Assembly: GCF_030272615.1 (NCBI RefSeq)
Contig: NW_026729308.1
Location: 1-43,539 of the forward strand
From: Cryptomeria japonica
Taxonomy: Eukaryota; Streptophyta; Pinopsida; Cupressales; Cupressaceae
DNA length: 43,539 bases
Direction: 5' to 3'
The position numbers and the translations under genes are program-made. Positions within the stretch are counted from its first letter, which is position 1; the number at the start of each line of letters is the position of its first letter. The notes beneath the pieces are model-generated. The model was not told where the DNA came from. It ran no database searches and worked only from the letters and a program-made list of their open reading frames with translations. This document shows, piece after piece, positions 1 through 10,552 of the stretch.

Positions 1-279
1 AAGGAAAATAGTCCCCTTGCATCCAATACACTTGCAGACACACAACATATAATTCCACATTGCATAGATAAAGTAAAGTGTTAGTACATAGCAATAATCC
101 ATAAAATGCCATAAATCACAAGTACTGAAATACGGCAATTAAATTATGCATCTCATATCAAGATAAAGCATGAAATAATGTCATATAAGTTTGAATAACA
201 AATCATGGTAATGTATCCACTAAAAACAACCAATAATAAAATATGAGTCCAATGAGTTCAAACAAATAGGGGTAGTACA
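1..279 (-). mobile_element. 3' LTR of G1, first 279 bases of U3 only
   Basis: Read on the minus strand this LTR starts with TGTACTACCC at 279, directly after a G-rich polypurine tract. It is cut by the left window edge. It matches the start of the 5' LTR (5502-5780) without indels at about 96% identity, so insertion was fairly recent compared with the other elements here. Confidence 0.88.
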
Positions 280-290
280 TTCTCCCCCCC
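280..290 (-). other. Polypurine tract of G1
   Basis: The minus strand reads GGGGGGGAGAA immediately before the LTR start TGTAC. This is the expected position and composition of the plus-strand primer for reverse transcription of an LTR element. Confidence 0.85.
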
Positions 291-314
291 AAAACTAGGC
301 TTACTCTTGGAAGC

Positions 315-480
315 CTAAAACAAATAAGAATACAACTCTCTCATCTTCACTGCATCCTCCCAAGTTGTCGAGGTCTCATCATTTGGGTCCCATAGGACCC
401 TTACCTGGTCGATGGTGCGACCCCTAAGGATAAACTTGGCAGTCATCCACCACTGAAAACACTCTATGGGATCTCCCTAC
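315..480 (-). pseudogene. pol: C-terminal integrase chromodomain remnant of G1
   Basis: Minus-strand translation from about 480 to the TAG near 315 gives a short chromodomain-like stretch. It contains TIDQVRVLWDPND, then TTWEDA, then RELYSYLF before the stop. The pattern of V-x-W followed by T-T-W-E and a final L-F is typical of the last part of chromovirus integrases. Everything upstream in pol is missing: the sequence passes from the gag zinc-knuckle region into this tail within about 60 bases. It is in a different frame from the gag zinc knuckle. The piece cannot function alone and simply marks the 3' end of the ancestral polyprotein, which assigns G1 to the chromoviruses. Confidence 0.7.
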
Positions 481-534
481 ATCTCCCACTGTAGGCTCTG
501 ATGTTGTTGGCCTTTGACTACCTGTATTGTGGAA

Positions 535-1678
535 ACACTGAGGGCACTGCGCAGCTCTATGACCAAACTTTCCATAAGAGAAGCAAGCTCCTCTATTACC
601 TATCGGCCCACTAGACTGTTGGAAACTTCCCTGACTAGGGGCATGGGTTGTATTTTGTGAGGACTGCCCTATAGGGCCCCGAAATTGTTTTGGTTTCGAC
701 AGTTGTTGTTGTTGCTATCCACCCTTAGCGAGTTCCTGAGGAGTCCTAAATAGTGCAGCTAACTGGGACTGATTCCCACGAGGTCTATTCCCACTGGAAG
801 TTGCACTCCCTATCTGCACACTTGGCTGACCACCAAGTGCACGACTAAGGTTCAACTCAACTAATCTAGCTTTCACCATGGCTATCTCCACTGAAGTTGG
901 CTCAAACACCCTAACACCTCCATTGATGCAGTCATTCAAACCCCTCAGGAAGTGTTGTACAAGCATAGCCTCATCATTACCAATCCTAGCATACTGCTTG
1001 AGCTCATAGAACCTGTGCTCATATTGGTCTACTATCATACCATACTGACGCAGAGTGTGGAACTCATCTGCCCGAGTCTGCCTCCACTGGGGTGAGAGAA
1101 ACCATGCCTTGAATCTCTCCAGAAATAGCTCCCATGTCACAGTGTTAATTCACACATCGATCTTCTCCTCTTCTAGTCTCCACCAGATCAAAGTAAAATT
1201 TTTCGAGATGCATAATAGCACATCTTGCCTTGGTGTTGCTACTGTATGGGAACATAGCGAAACACTAATCCAGACCAATAAGCCAAGTCTCTGCCTCGAG
1301 ACCAGCACCCATACCATCAAAGAAAGGAGGGTTGGACCTCATCAAGTCCTTTATGTGACCCAAGGAAGTTGGATCTCCGTTAACTTCAATCTCCCTCCTC
1401 TTGGGTGATCTCTCTCTCTCCTCTAGAACTGGCTGATCAATCTCAGGCCTGGGGCCTAACCTAACAAGAACCTCCTGAAACATCTATCTCAGCTCTTCCC
1501 TTTTAGGAACCTGTTCTTCTACATGTTGTAAATCGTGATGAACAGACTGTTCTGGCTCAACACTCACATGAGTAGGTGGTGGTGAAGGACTATGATGATC
1601 AGAACCATGGCCCTATCCTCCACCTCTGCCTCTATTGCAACCACCCATATGACCACCTCTCCTAGCTCTCCTAGCCAT
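535..1678 (-). pseudogene. gag: Degenerate Ty3/gypsy gag of G1
   Basis: The likely start is the ATG at 1676-1678 on the minus strand (MARRARRGG..., Arg/Gly-rich). A stop follows after about 21 codons. Downstream are a conserved gag entry (NPPFFDGMGAGLEAETWL, about 1275-1330), a stop, then the retrotransposon-gag core in the 715-1140 stretch with TWELFLERFKAWFLSP, YEHRFYELKQYA and a C-terminal F-x-R-GLND block. A frameshift lies near 1145. The nucleocapsid knuckle near 545-590 reads C-F-S-Y-G-K-F-G-H-R-A-A-Q-C, a CX2CX4HX4C motif in which the second Cys is now Tyr. Gag would form the virus-like particle and bind RNA. This copy has at least three in-frame stops, one frameshift and a broken zinc ligand. 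Confidence 0.85.
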
Positions 1679-1803
1679 GACCTACTATTGGTTCATATCT
1701 ATGGCAAGGATAAACAAGGGAAACACAAACATTAAGACCTAAGCAAAAAGGTCAAGTTGAATAGGCACACTACAAACCCAAACTACCCAGTGTTGAAACT
1801 TAA

Positions 1804-1815
1804 GCTCTGATACCA
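1804..1815 (-). other. Primer-binding site of G1 (initiator Met tRNA)
   Basis: The minus strand reads TGGTATCAGAGC, the standard complement of the 3' end of plant initiator tRNA-Met. It lies two bases from the LTR end (ACA at 1818-1820 on the minus strand) and fixes the 5' LTR boundary and the direction of the element. Confidence 0.92.
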
Positions 1816-3919
1816 AATGTAATGCCCCATCCAAAACACTAAAGAAAAACAATACAACTAGGTAACTAAAAGGGCGTAATATATTTTTTTTTAAAAGATT
1901 AAGTGCATAATCATACAATAGCACGTCTAATAACATAGCGGAAGTCTAACACAAGATTTCCTAAGGGTTACCAATGAAGATTACTTCGTAGACTATATTA
2001 ACACCACTATTAATCCAATTGTTCAGCTAATAAGGAAAATTAAATGCTTAAGATAAAATCTACACATACATCTAAATTCCATAATGAAAAAAATCAAAGT
2101 ACTCCAAAGTACTCATTTCCCATAGATCATATATACAAAAGATTAAAGCAACTAAATTAACATACATTCCACTGACGTAATATTACTACATCCATAAATA
2201 CATGGTTTCCAACAATACCCCAAAATCTAAAGTTACAAGATCAAGGTTACATAAAATTTTGATACAATGACCACAAGGTCTCAACTAAACAATGATCATG
2301 AACATGAGCTAGTACATGAACCATGAACCAAGAAATACTACCGAAGCCCTTCCTCACCTGAAGATATATTCTAGATCATCCAATGGGAAGTGGCGCTACC
2401 ACCCGACCATGTGATCCCGAAATGGAACCACCCCACCGTGCTAGGAGATAGTAGAAAACCCTCAAGAAAGAAAAGTAAGACAAGTACAAAAGAACTACAA
2501 GACTCCACAAACATTCATGTGACTCAACTCACAAACACTAGTGACTCTAAGGAGAGACTATAATCGCATAGCTTAAGATGGATACCATGGTATAGCCTCC
2601 ATAGGTCCTGGCCCCCATCCTGGGTTATCCTGGTAACCTCTCCTGAACCTCTGGTTCCAACTAAGTCTCATGCAGACCCTACCAATCCTTTCGTGAAGAC
2701 AAGGTGGTAAGTTTTCCATTCCAGGCCATCTCATAATATTATGACCCCTATACTAGCACTCACCTATGCATGAGGTACATTATCTTAATTAACATTTATC
2801 TCACCCATCCCAAATCAATTATTAGGTTACCACTTTTTAATTGAATTTTGACGGATTATCCTATCATCCACTACGGGCAGGGCCCTCGCTCAAAAGCCAC
2901 TCTCTCTCATAGGACACTACAGTAAAGGTCTCTCTATGAGAACTCTATGGAAAAATAGATAGCCATACCTAATCCTGACAAAATACAAGTGAAGGATACA
3001 CAATCACTAACCCAAGATTGACCATTTGGACAAAACACACAATGGCTCACATCAATAAGGTTATATAACAACACTTGACCAAGGAGATATAACAACATAG
3101 GACACAATGACAACTCAACCAAAATTGCAATGGAATCTCAACTTGACTGAAAACACCATTTACACAAGATCCTAATATAGGCAATCTTTTCTTAAAACAA
3201 CGAAATGCATAAATAGCTTGCAATTTAAGATTTCCAGAAAATAAGAATTACAACTATATTAATACAAATAAATCAATGTTGTCATTTTGTTGAGAAAAGA
3301 GGTAAATGAGTCAAGACACATGGGAATATAGAGAGCTTAGGCGATATAAACTTAGAATTTTTATCCATAAGAAATGTCGATATTTCTTAGCAAAAAATAA
3401 ACATATTTGCAATGTTACATCTTCTGTAACTTCTATCATGATCCCTATCAACTAACCTTATAATATAACTAAGAGATTAAATACCCCTATTCACTACTAT
3501 AGAAATTAAATTAGTTAACATCTATTTTACTATGATTTCCATTCCTCTATTTCAAATGATTAATAATTACATTTTCAATAAACAAATGATATAAGCAAAA
3601 TCATATAAATAATCGTAACCTATATCTAAAACTTCCAATTTCACACATCCTTAAATAATAACCAAAATCAAAAGAAATTTCGACCTCTTTGCAAGCTTGA
3701 ATTGCTTTGTGAGACTTCTGATGCTCTTCTGCCAAATAGAACTATATCATGCTTGCAAATCTCAAACCAATCTATCCTATCACTCTATTCTTAAAACAAT
3801 TCTCTTCTCTCTTTCTTCGATACTATAAGAGTATCTTCTCTATTCCCTCTACTATTCTTGTTTCCCCTTCTCTCGAGCTCATACCGCTATTTATCTTACT
3901 ATCCTCCCTAAATGGTCTA

Positions 3920-3927
3920 TATTTATA
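3920..3927 (-). promoter_or_regulatory. Candidate TATA box in the G1 LTR
   Basis: The minus strand reads CTATAAATATAG, a near-consensus plant TATA box. It lies about 1.85 kb into the LTR, which would give a U3 of that size and an R-U5 of about 2 kb. It competes with a second candidate at 4393-4400. Confidence 0.4.
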
Positions 3928-4334
3928 GTGTTGTCATCTACCCACTTTCCTACTTTTGGGCTATCTCTCCTAGTGGTGAATTGATTCTAAATGACACCAC
4001 TCATGATTTAATTGCATCATAACAGTCCTAATCATATTTGAACACCTATGTGTTCACCATGTAAAGTTATCCATTAACTTCTTATGTGACACCACACCAC
4101 TAAAGTGGTTATGTCCATATTTATAGATTATCCATGTGGTTTTTAACTCCAAGACTAAGTCGACTTTACTAAAAATCACTTCCTAAAAACATGCAAGTTA
4201 AATAACTATCTTATACATGTCAATCATGGTTGATATTGATGGGTTTACATGGGCTAGTAAACCACGTTATCATTAATGCATGCCACATGTTTTGGTAGCT
4301 TGCAACGTGGATACTCCTTTATGCAAATTAAAAT

Positions 4335-4415
4335 GAGTGGTCGGTGTTTAAATAAAAGGGAGGAGTGGTCGATGGTAATACCTACCCCTCCCTTTATATA
4401 AGGGGAGTGGTCGAT
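4335..4415 (-). promoter_or_regulatory. Second TATA-like site with three copies of an 11-bp motif
   Basis: The plus strand carries GAGTGGTCGGT (4335), GAGTGGTCGAT (4363) and GAGTGGTCGAT (4405). The last two flank TTTATATA (4393-4400), which reads TATATAAA on the minus strand. Repeated short boxes around a TATA sequence inside an LTR suggest a U3 control region. No transcription start can be shown from sequence alone. Confidence 0.35.
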
Positions 4416-4628
4416 ATTACTATTGGCCACCCTCATTAAGTTTTATTTTTTATTTTAAAAAACTAACCCGCCACTAAAAAATCATTTGTTATTATTAATC
4501 TAAATTTTAGTTTTTTAATTTATTTATATTTATATATATAATTAATGACTTTTCATTAATATATATATTAAACATTAAACTTGTCAACAAATTCTTTAAT
4601 AACCATTTTCTATAATTAAATATATATG

Positions 4629-4631
<3 letters not shown>

Positions 4632-4695
<64 letters not shown>
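4632..4695. repeat. (TA)n microsatellite in the G1 LTR
   Basis: An uninterrupted run of about 32 TA units. Confidence 0.97.
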
Positions 4696-4697
<2 letters not shown>

Positions 4698-5780
4698 CCT
4701 TTTCATTAAAACAATATTCATAATTTATATAATGCGAATATTCATAAATACATTTTATGAATAATCATGTTTGTAGCAAAAGACGATGATCACATAAACT
4801 TAATTTAATTATTCTCCTCAAAACATATACGTATTTATGTGTGTTTGATAAAATCAAAGTTATTAACTACCATTTATATCTAACTTGCATCAATATAAAA
4901 ACAAAACGATCATTAAAATCCAATCATTCAACTTATAAATAATTATATTAAAAATAATCAATATAATTAAACATGAGCCATATTTACCTACTATATACAT
5001 AAAATACGTACAAATATTGTTTAATTTCGAAAACCAAACATTAATTTAATAATTTCTCTTAATTAATTAAATTTATAGTCTCAATGCATAAAATACATAA
5101 TTCCCTAAACATACCAATAATGAGATAACTTCATAAATTTATTTAATTAATTAAAACCACTAAACACACAAACAAGGCAAACCTCAAGCAAATACTCATA
5201 AAAGATCAAACAACAAAATACGAAGGCCGAACAAACTGACAAGACAAGTAACTAACGACACTCACACGAGTGTAACTGAATAAAATAGGGTCAACTACTA
5301 TCTCCTCCACTTCCATCGAAAAATATAAAGCACGCTCAGACCTGTGAAGCCAGGTGGAGACGATACCCCGTACCTACCCGGTACTTGTACCTACAATATC
5401 TTGCATCACCGAACCACACATGCATATATACAATATAGAAAACATGACATACACATCGATGAAGGAGAATTGCGACGTTCCCTATCTTACCAAAATGAGT
5501 GAAGGAAAATCGTCCCCTTGCATCCAATACACTCGTAGACACACAACATATAATTCCACATTGCATAGATAAAGTAAAGTGTCAGTACATAGCAATAATC
5601 CATAAAATGCCATAAATCACAAGTACTGAAATAATGCAATTAAATTATGCATCTCATATCTAGATAAAGCATGAAATAATGTCATATAAGTCTGAATAAC
5701 AAATCATGGTAATGTATCCACTGAAAACAACCAATAATAAAATATGAGTCCAATGAGTTCAAACGAGTAGGGGTACTACA

Positions 5781-6240
5781 TGACCAAACTATTGGCTATG
5801 GGCTACTCCTAAAGAGAGGGATTTACTTTTGGTAAATACTCTCTTATTGCTAAATTGTCCTCAATTAGATTTATTTTATTTATATTTGCAACTTAATTAT
5901 GAAATTGAAGTTGATGGTAAAACTACATTTTTCATGGGAATCTAGAACAAGAAATTTCTATACAACCTAAAGGTTTTGAGGTATAATAGAAGGAACACTT
6001 GGTTTGCAAGTAATGATTTATTTATGGTTTAAAAAAATCATCCTAAATTTGGTATTAAAATTTTCACTCATTTGTGTTGAAGTCAAGATTTTTAAGAACC
6101 AAAGAGTTTCATTATATTTATATTAGATGTATTGATGATTATATACTAATTATTACCTTATATGTGGATGCAATATTATTTTCAATAACACCAAGGGTAT
6201 TATTAGAGCTAAGAAAATATCTTTTAAATACATTTGAAAT
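5781..6240 (+). pseudogene. pol: Ty1/copia reverse transcriptase fragment, interrupted by G1
   Basis: Frame-broken translation shows the copia RT order: a MGYSxREG-like block and AKLSSIRFIL at about 5805-5870, a KTTFxHGNLEQEI-like block at about 5920-5960, QPKGFEV at about 5965-5985, then SRFLRTKE and a YVDA at 6161-6172 where the active site should be YVDD, followed by [11 protein letters not shown]. Several stops and frameshifts make it a pseudogene. It begins abruptly at 5781, exactly at the end of the G1 LTR, so its 5' part should lie to the left of the window. At its 3' end it runs into a microsatellite at the codon after NTFEM, where copia elements usually continue with KDLG. Confidence 0.82.
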
Positions 6241-6358
6241 GTGTGTGTGTACGTGTGAGCGCGCGTGCATGTACATATATGCATATATATGTATACATGC
6301 ATATACATACATACATACATACATACATATGTATATATATGTATATACATTTACACAT

Positions 6359-6397
<39 letters not shown>

Positions 6398-6446
6398 CAT
6401 GCATGCATATATACATAAACATACATACATATACATACATACATAA
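6241..6446. repeat. Compound GT / TACA / TATACA microsatellite
   Basis: It starts as (GT)n with a short GCGC stretch, then changes to TACATA, CATA and ATACAT repeats. Apparent ORFs in all frames here (Tyr/Ile/His/Met repeats) are artefacts of the repeat period. Confidence 0.95.
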
Positions 6447-8962
6447 ATATTTATTGTATTCAATATATTAAGATATTAAGATATTAAGATTTAGAAGAAA
6501 ATGGTTTGTTTTTTTTTGTAAAATTCTCATTAATTATTATATTTAACAAATGCAGATTCTTTACAATGCTTTAAATTGAATAACAAAATTGTATTATTAT
6601 GATTATTAAAATATAATTTTGTGTACATGAATCTATTCTTGCTTGGGATGGTTTCTTGATGTATCTACCTTATTGAAGACATCATAGGTGGTCAAGAACT
6701 CATATTATATTATATGGGTTTATTGTTTGTTATTTTGCAATTTTCTTATGGGAAGGACCTACATACAATATAAAGCTCTTGTATTTTAATGAAGAAATGA
6801 TTTATTTAAAAATAATACTTATTTAATTCATGTAAAAGTATGAGATTTAACAAGCTCAAATATTTCTAAAATTTCAACCCTCAATGTTGCACATTCATGA
6901 GTTGTAATTACTTATTGACTCATCAGTGTTTTTTAATGCCCTTTTCCTTAAAAATACAACTTATTTCTATTATAAGACTTCAAAATTTGAGTGGATTTCT
7001 AATACATATGCCCTTTTTTCTTTTTAGATAAATATTAAAATATAGAAAAATAATTAGAGATCAATATGAAAAGCCCATGTCAGCTTCATATTTCAATCTT
7101 GCTTGTATTTGATAAAGTATTATAATTATGGTGATAATATTTTTCAATTATATTATCATTACAACCTTACAATAATATTGAATGCTAGAAAAAAAAAATT
7201 GTGTAAAGCCATACAATATAAGTAACTTTGTTGTTTTTATGTTATTTCATCAATTGATTGTAATGCTCTTGTTATCTGAACTCTCTTTTAAGTATATAAA
7301 AAAAGTTAAAAATAAAACATTAAGTGAAATATAACTATTCAAAAAAAAAATTGTACATTATAAATTTAAATTTGCTTCTTGTATGTTATTTCATCAATTG
7401 ATTATAATTCTCTTGTTGTTTAAACTCCTTTTTTTTTAAGTGAGTCAAAAAAGAAATTAAAAATAAAACATGAAGTGAAATATAGCTATTCAAAAAAAAA
7501 CTAATTAGTATATTATAAGTTTAAAATAAATACTAAAAAGAAATAAAGAAATGAAAATAAGAAAATTGTTTTAAAAATGTTCAATGGATTTTGCTCAAAC
7601 GAAAAGAGCATAGGGTTTCAAATTGGAGAGTTAAGTTAAAATCTTAAAAAAATCACATTTAAATTGTAGTTCTTGAATAAATAAAATATAGTTTTATTTG
7701 GTTTAATCTATATCAATCTAATCAAATGTATGCACATAAGCATTAATCTAGACTAATTAATTAAAATTTTAGAAAGCTAGAAAATAATTATCATTTTTTT
7801 ACATGCATATAAATGTAAAAAGAAAATAAATATATTTAGCTAAATAGTTAATTAACATCAAATGAATAAAGTTTTAAAATTTGTATTATAAAATTTGATC
7901 ACTCAATTTTCTATAAAATTTGTCTTATATAAGGGAAAATTTACATACTCTGGACTAATTCACAATTTTCTAGCTTTACTTGTGCTTTAACTTTATCTAA
8001 ATCATCTTACCACAAATATAAATGAGGTGTATTTAGAGTGGCACATGAGTGTACCCTTGTTGATGGCATGTATTAAACTATTATTAGAGTGGCACATGGG
8101 TGTAACAACTAATCAAGTAGAAGAATATTTAGGTTATGGGATGTTGTGTAAATTGAGGTTTGAATGTTTAGAGTTATGGGATGTTGTGTAAATTTTTAGA
8201 GTGTGTTGTTGTGATTCTAATACGAAAGGGAGGATGATTGGCTCCAATATTATTAAGTTCATTTGTTATAAAGAGGCTTAGTTCTTCTAGTTCAATCAAT
8301 TTTTCTAATAAAAAATATTTTTGCACATGCCTGATCTCATTAGATTTTATAATTTATCTGTCTTTGCTTATTCTCTAGCCCATTATTTTAACATAGTTTC
8401 TTCTATGAATGAGTCTTCTCTAATCTTGTCTAATATTGCCTCAATTTGTTCCTCCTTAATTCTAAGAAATTTTAGGCATAAAATGTTGAATGAGCAGCTC
8501 TACGTTGTTTTTGTGCTTGTTTCAATTGCTTTATTTTGATGTCAATTTAATGTTTGCAGAGTTTACTTTGTTTTCTCTAATGGTAAATTATTAGTTTGAT
8601 GACTATTGGGTTCCTTGTACTATTATTGAGGGATTATTTTAGCATAAATATATATTAAATGAAATACCATCTAATTAGTTACATGCAATTAGCTAATTTT
8701 ATATGTTTTTAATGAAATATGAATTGTTATCTTTTATTATTTTTAAATTTTGATTTAATATGTTAAAGTATCAGATTGAATTGCTTCATGTTGTTAGTAA
8801 GAACTTCTTAAAATAAATACAAGATAAAATCTAATTACTACTTTTAAGCAAGGTAGTTATATTTATTTTGAAATTGATAAAAACTAGTACTAGATGAGAA
8901 ATTGAAGATAACAATAAAAAAAATTGAAGATGTGACAAAACATATTCATAGAGGTTAGAATT
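6447..8962. other. AT-rich interval with no recognised gene
   Basis: No ORF has family resemblance and the reading frames are short and of low complexity. The interval holds a 143-bp tandem duplication (7230-7524) and pairs of short direct repeats: ttagagtggcacatg-type at about 8034 and 8083, and ttatgggatgttgtgtaaat-type at about 8134 and 8175. A TATAAAG-like sequence lies near 8270. Part of it may be the untranslated end or LTR of the copia whose RT lies at 5781-6240, but I cannot show LTR boundaries. Confidence 0.5.
7230..7524. repeat. Two-copy tandem duplication, period about 143 bp
   Basis: The block beginning TATGTTATTTCATCAATTGA occurs at 7239 and again at 7382. Both copies continue through CTCTTGTT, an A-rich TTAAAAATAAAACAT(T/G)AAGTGAAATATA stretch, CTATTC and a poly-A run. 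The copies differ by scattered substitutions and small indels, so the duplication is old. Confidence 0.85.
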
Positions 8963-10529
8963 TGTAGGCACCTAAAATTGGCACAACTAATTAAATGGAT
9001 TTTATTCATTTAATCATCATTAATTTTTCCTATTAATTAAATTAAGATTTGTTAATATCCCTAATCTTCTAATTGCCTATTAACTAAATTCAATTAATAT
9101 ACCCTTCTTATATCTAAGTTGTTTAATTAAATTCACATATAATTAAATACCCCCCTCTAGCCATTTTAATTAAATTCAAATTTAATTAAAAATATCAATT
9201 TATTCCCTTTCCCATTTTAATTAAATCTAAATTTAATTAAAATCTCCTTTGCATCTAAATAAATCAAAATTTATTTGTAAATCCCCCCCCTCCCCACTTG
9301 CAAACTCCTATAAATGCAAGTTGCATCTTCTTTTGGCTAAATTAAATCTTTTTAATTTACTAAAATTCCTATTTTCCCTCACCCACTTGCCCTCCTAATT
9401 TCTTCTAGAATCCCTCTAATCCTCCATTAATTAGCCTAATTCTCCTCATCATGTCCAATCCCTAAATTTGGGGAGTGACTTCCCCAAATTTGGAGAAAGT
9501 CTTCAAAATGCATTTAAGACCTTCTCCTTTCAACAAGATAACTTGTTGAATACCCCCAAATTTGTAAGGCTCTTACAAAGTTAGCCTCCAAAGTCTTCAA
9601 AAGGCATTTAATGCCTCTTACAAGCCCACACCCCTAACCCATGATGGTTGTCCACTTGACTATCTTTTGTCCTTGCACAAGAGTTTACCTCTTGGACAAT
9701 AGCCTTCTTCCTTGGATAAAAATATTATCTAATGATGTCACCCCTTGAAGTCTTCCCTAATGTTCAATTAGCATCTAATGCTTCCTTACATCTCAAGCCC
9801 TCTCAAGATGACATTTGTCAACTTGGGATTGGATTGAATCCCTCGCATGATTGATAACTTTCAATCCTAGCCCTTGTTGAGATTTCTCAATCTCAACCAT
9901 CCATTTCTTTATTTTCTTTATAAATAGATCCCATTTCCTCATTCTCAAGATCCAAGTTTTTATCCATTCACTTCTATTGCATCCAATCTATAGTCTAATT
10001 GTGTTGTGTAGGTTATTAAGGAACTCAATCACCATTACTAAGCTTTTAGGCCATTTTAATTGCATTATAGCTTAGTTTTTACATGTTTAGAATATCTTGC
10101 TAGCTTAATTCATATAATTTTTCATAGCATTCTCATATCTCATCCTCATATTATCCTAATTAGGTCACTTAATCTTTCAATTTGGAACTCATTTCATATC
10201 TTGCATCTTGCATCTTCATCCATCATCTAATCTTAGCTAGGATCTTAGTTGTAGTCATTTTGATCCTAGAATCATCTTTCATAACTCATTCTCTAGGTTG
10301 TCATCTTGAGGATCAAGTGCTCTTCCAAGTGAGGGCCACCTTGAATCTTAGAGATCTTTAGAGATAAAGGAGCATGGGATGAGCTTAGCAATCTTGAGAT
10401 TTCTTGGACTAACAATTAGATTAGTTTGCATTTTCAATCTCTTTATTTCACTAACATAATGACTTAGGAGTGTGTGTGTGATTTGTATTTTCTTGCAGAT
10501 GCATGCATCCCCAACATTTTAACCACACA
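8963..10529 (+). mobile_element. 5' LTR of the Tat-like element, about 1.57 kb
   Basis: The proposed start TGTAGGCACCTAAAATTGG closely resembles the start of the minus-strand Tat-like LTR at 42881 (TGTAGCATCCTAAAATTG). The end CA at 10528-10529 lies just before a degenerate primer-binding site. A good TATA box lies at 9919. The second LTR is not in the window, so both boundaries rest on the start motif and the primer-binding site. Confidence 0.6.
9919..9926 (+). promoter_or_regulatory. TATA box in the Tat-like LTR
   Basis: TTTATAAATAG followed by a C/T-rich stretch about 30 bases downstream, about 955 bases into the LTR. This is the best promoter candidate in the LTR; TATAAATG near 9310 is weaker. 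Confidence 0.5.
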
Positions 10530-10533
10530 TTAA

Positions 10534-10552
10534 TTCGCACCCACCATGGGGC
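10534..10552 (+). other. Degenerate primer-binding site of the Tat-like element
   Basis: The sequence TTCGCACCCACCATGGGGC differs at three positions from the TTGGCGCCCACCGTGGGGC form common after the LTR in plant Tat-type gypsy elements. The G-to-C change and two apparent CpG-type transitions fit old decay. Confidence 0.55.

Larger units (their letters stand above)
1..5780 (-). mobile_element. Ty3/gypsy element G1, pol-deleted, with about 4-kb LTRs (3' LTR cut by window edge)
   Basis: Positions 1-279 repeat at 5502-5780 with 12 mismatches and no gaps, which marks the two LTRs of one element read on the minus strand. Between them are a polypurine tract (280-290), a chromodomain tail (315-480), gag (about 535-1678) and an initiator-Met primer-binding site (1804-1815). 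The interior is only about 1.5 kb, against 4.5-5 kb in an autonomous chromovirus. It therefore lacks protease, RT, RNase H and most of integrase and must be non-autonomous. The size pattern recalls LARD elements, but gag is still recognisable. The element interrupts a copia RT that resumes at 5781, so it is younger than that copia. The 5-bp duplication on the right should be tgacc (5781-5785); the left flank lies outside the window. Confidence 0.85.
1818..5780 (-). mobile_element. 5' LTR of G1, about 3963 bp
   Basis: The LTR runs on the minus strand from TGTAGTACCC at 5780 to CATTACA at 1818, giving TG...CA ends. The right boundary is set by the 279-base repeat and the left by the primer-binding site. 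At nearly 4 kb it is several times longer than usual plant gypsy LTRs. It is AT-rich, has no convincing long ORF, and holds a (TA)n tract and two TATA-like sequences. A further element nested inside it cannot be excluded without the full second LTR, because only 279 bases of the partner are in the window. Confidence 0.82.

Noticed and set aside
1055-1408. 117-codon plus-strand ORF
   Set aside because: It is the antisense shadow of the minus-strand G1 gag.
6074-6471. Long ORFs on both strands rich in Tyr, Ile, His and Met
   Set aside because: Apart from the copia RT codons before 6240, they are translations of the TACATA-type microsatellite and are open in all frames because of its period.
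8321-8539. 72-codon plus-strand ORF, hydrophobic
   Set aside because: AT-rich composition, no family resemblance, no supporting context.
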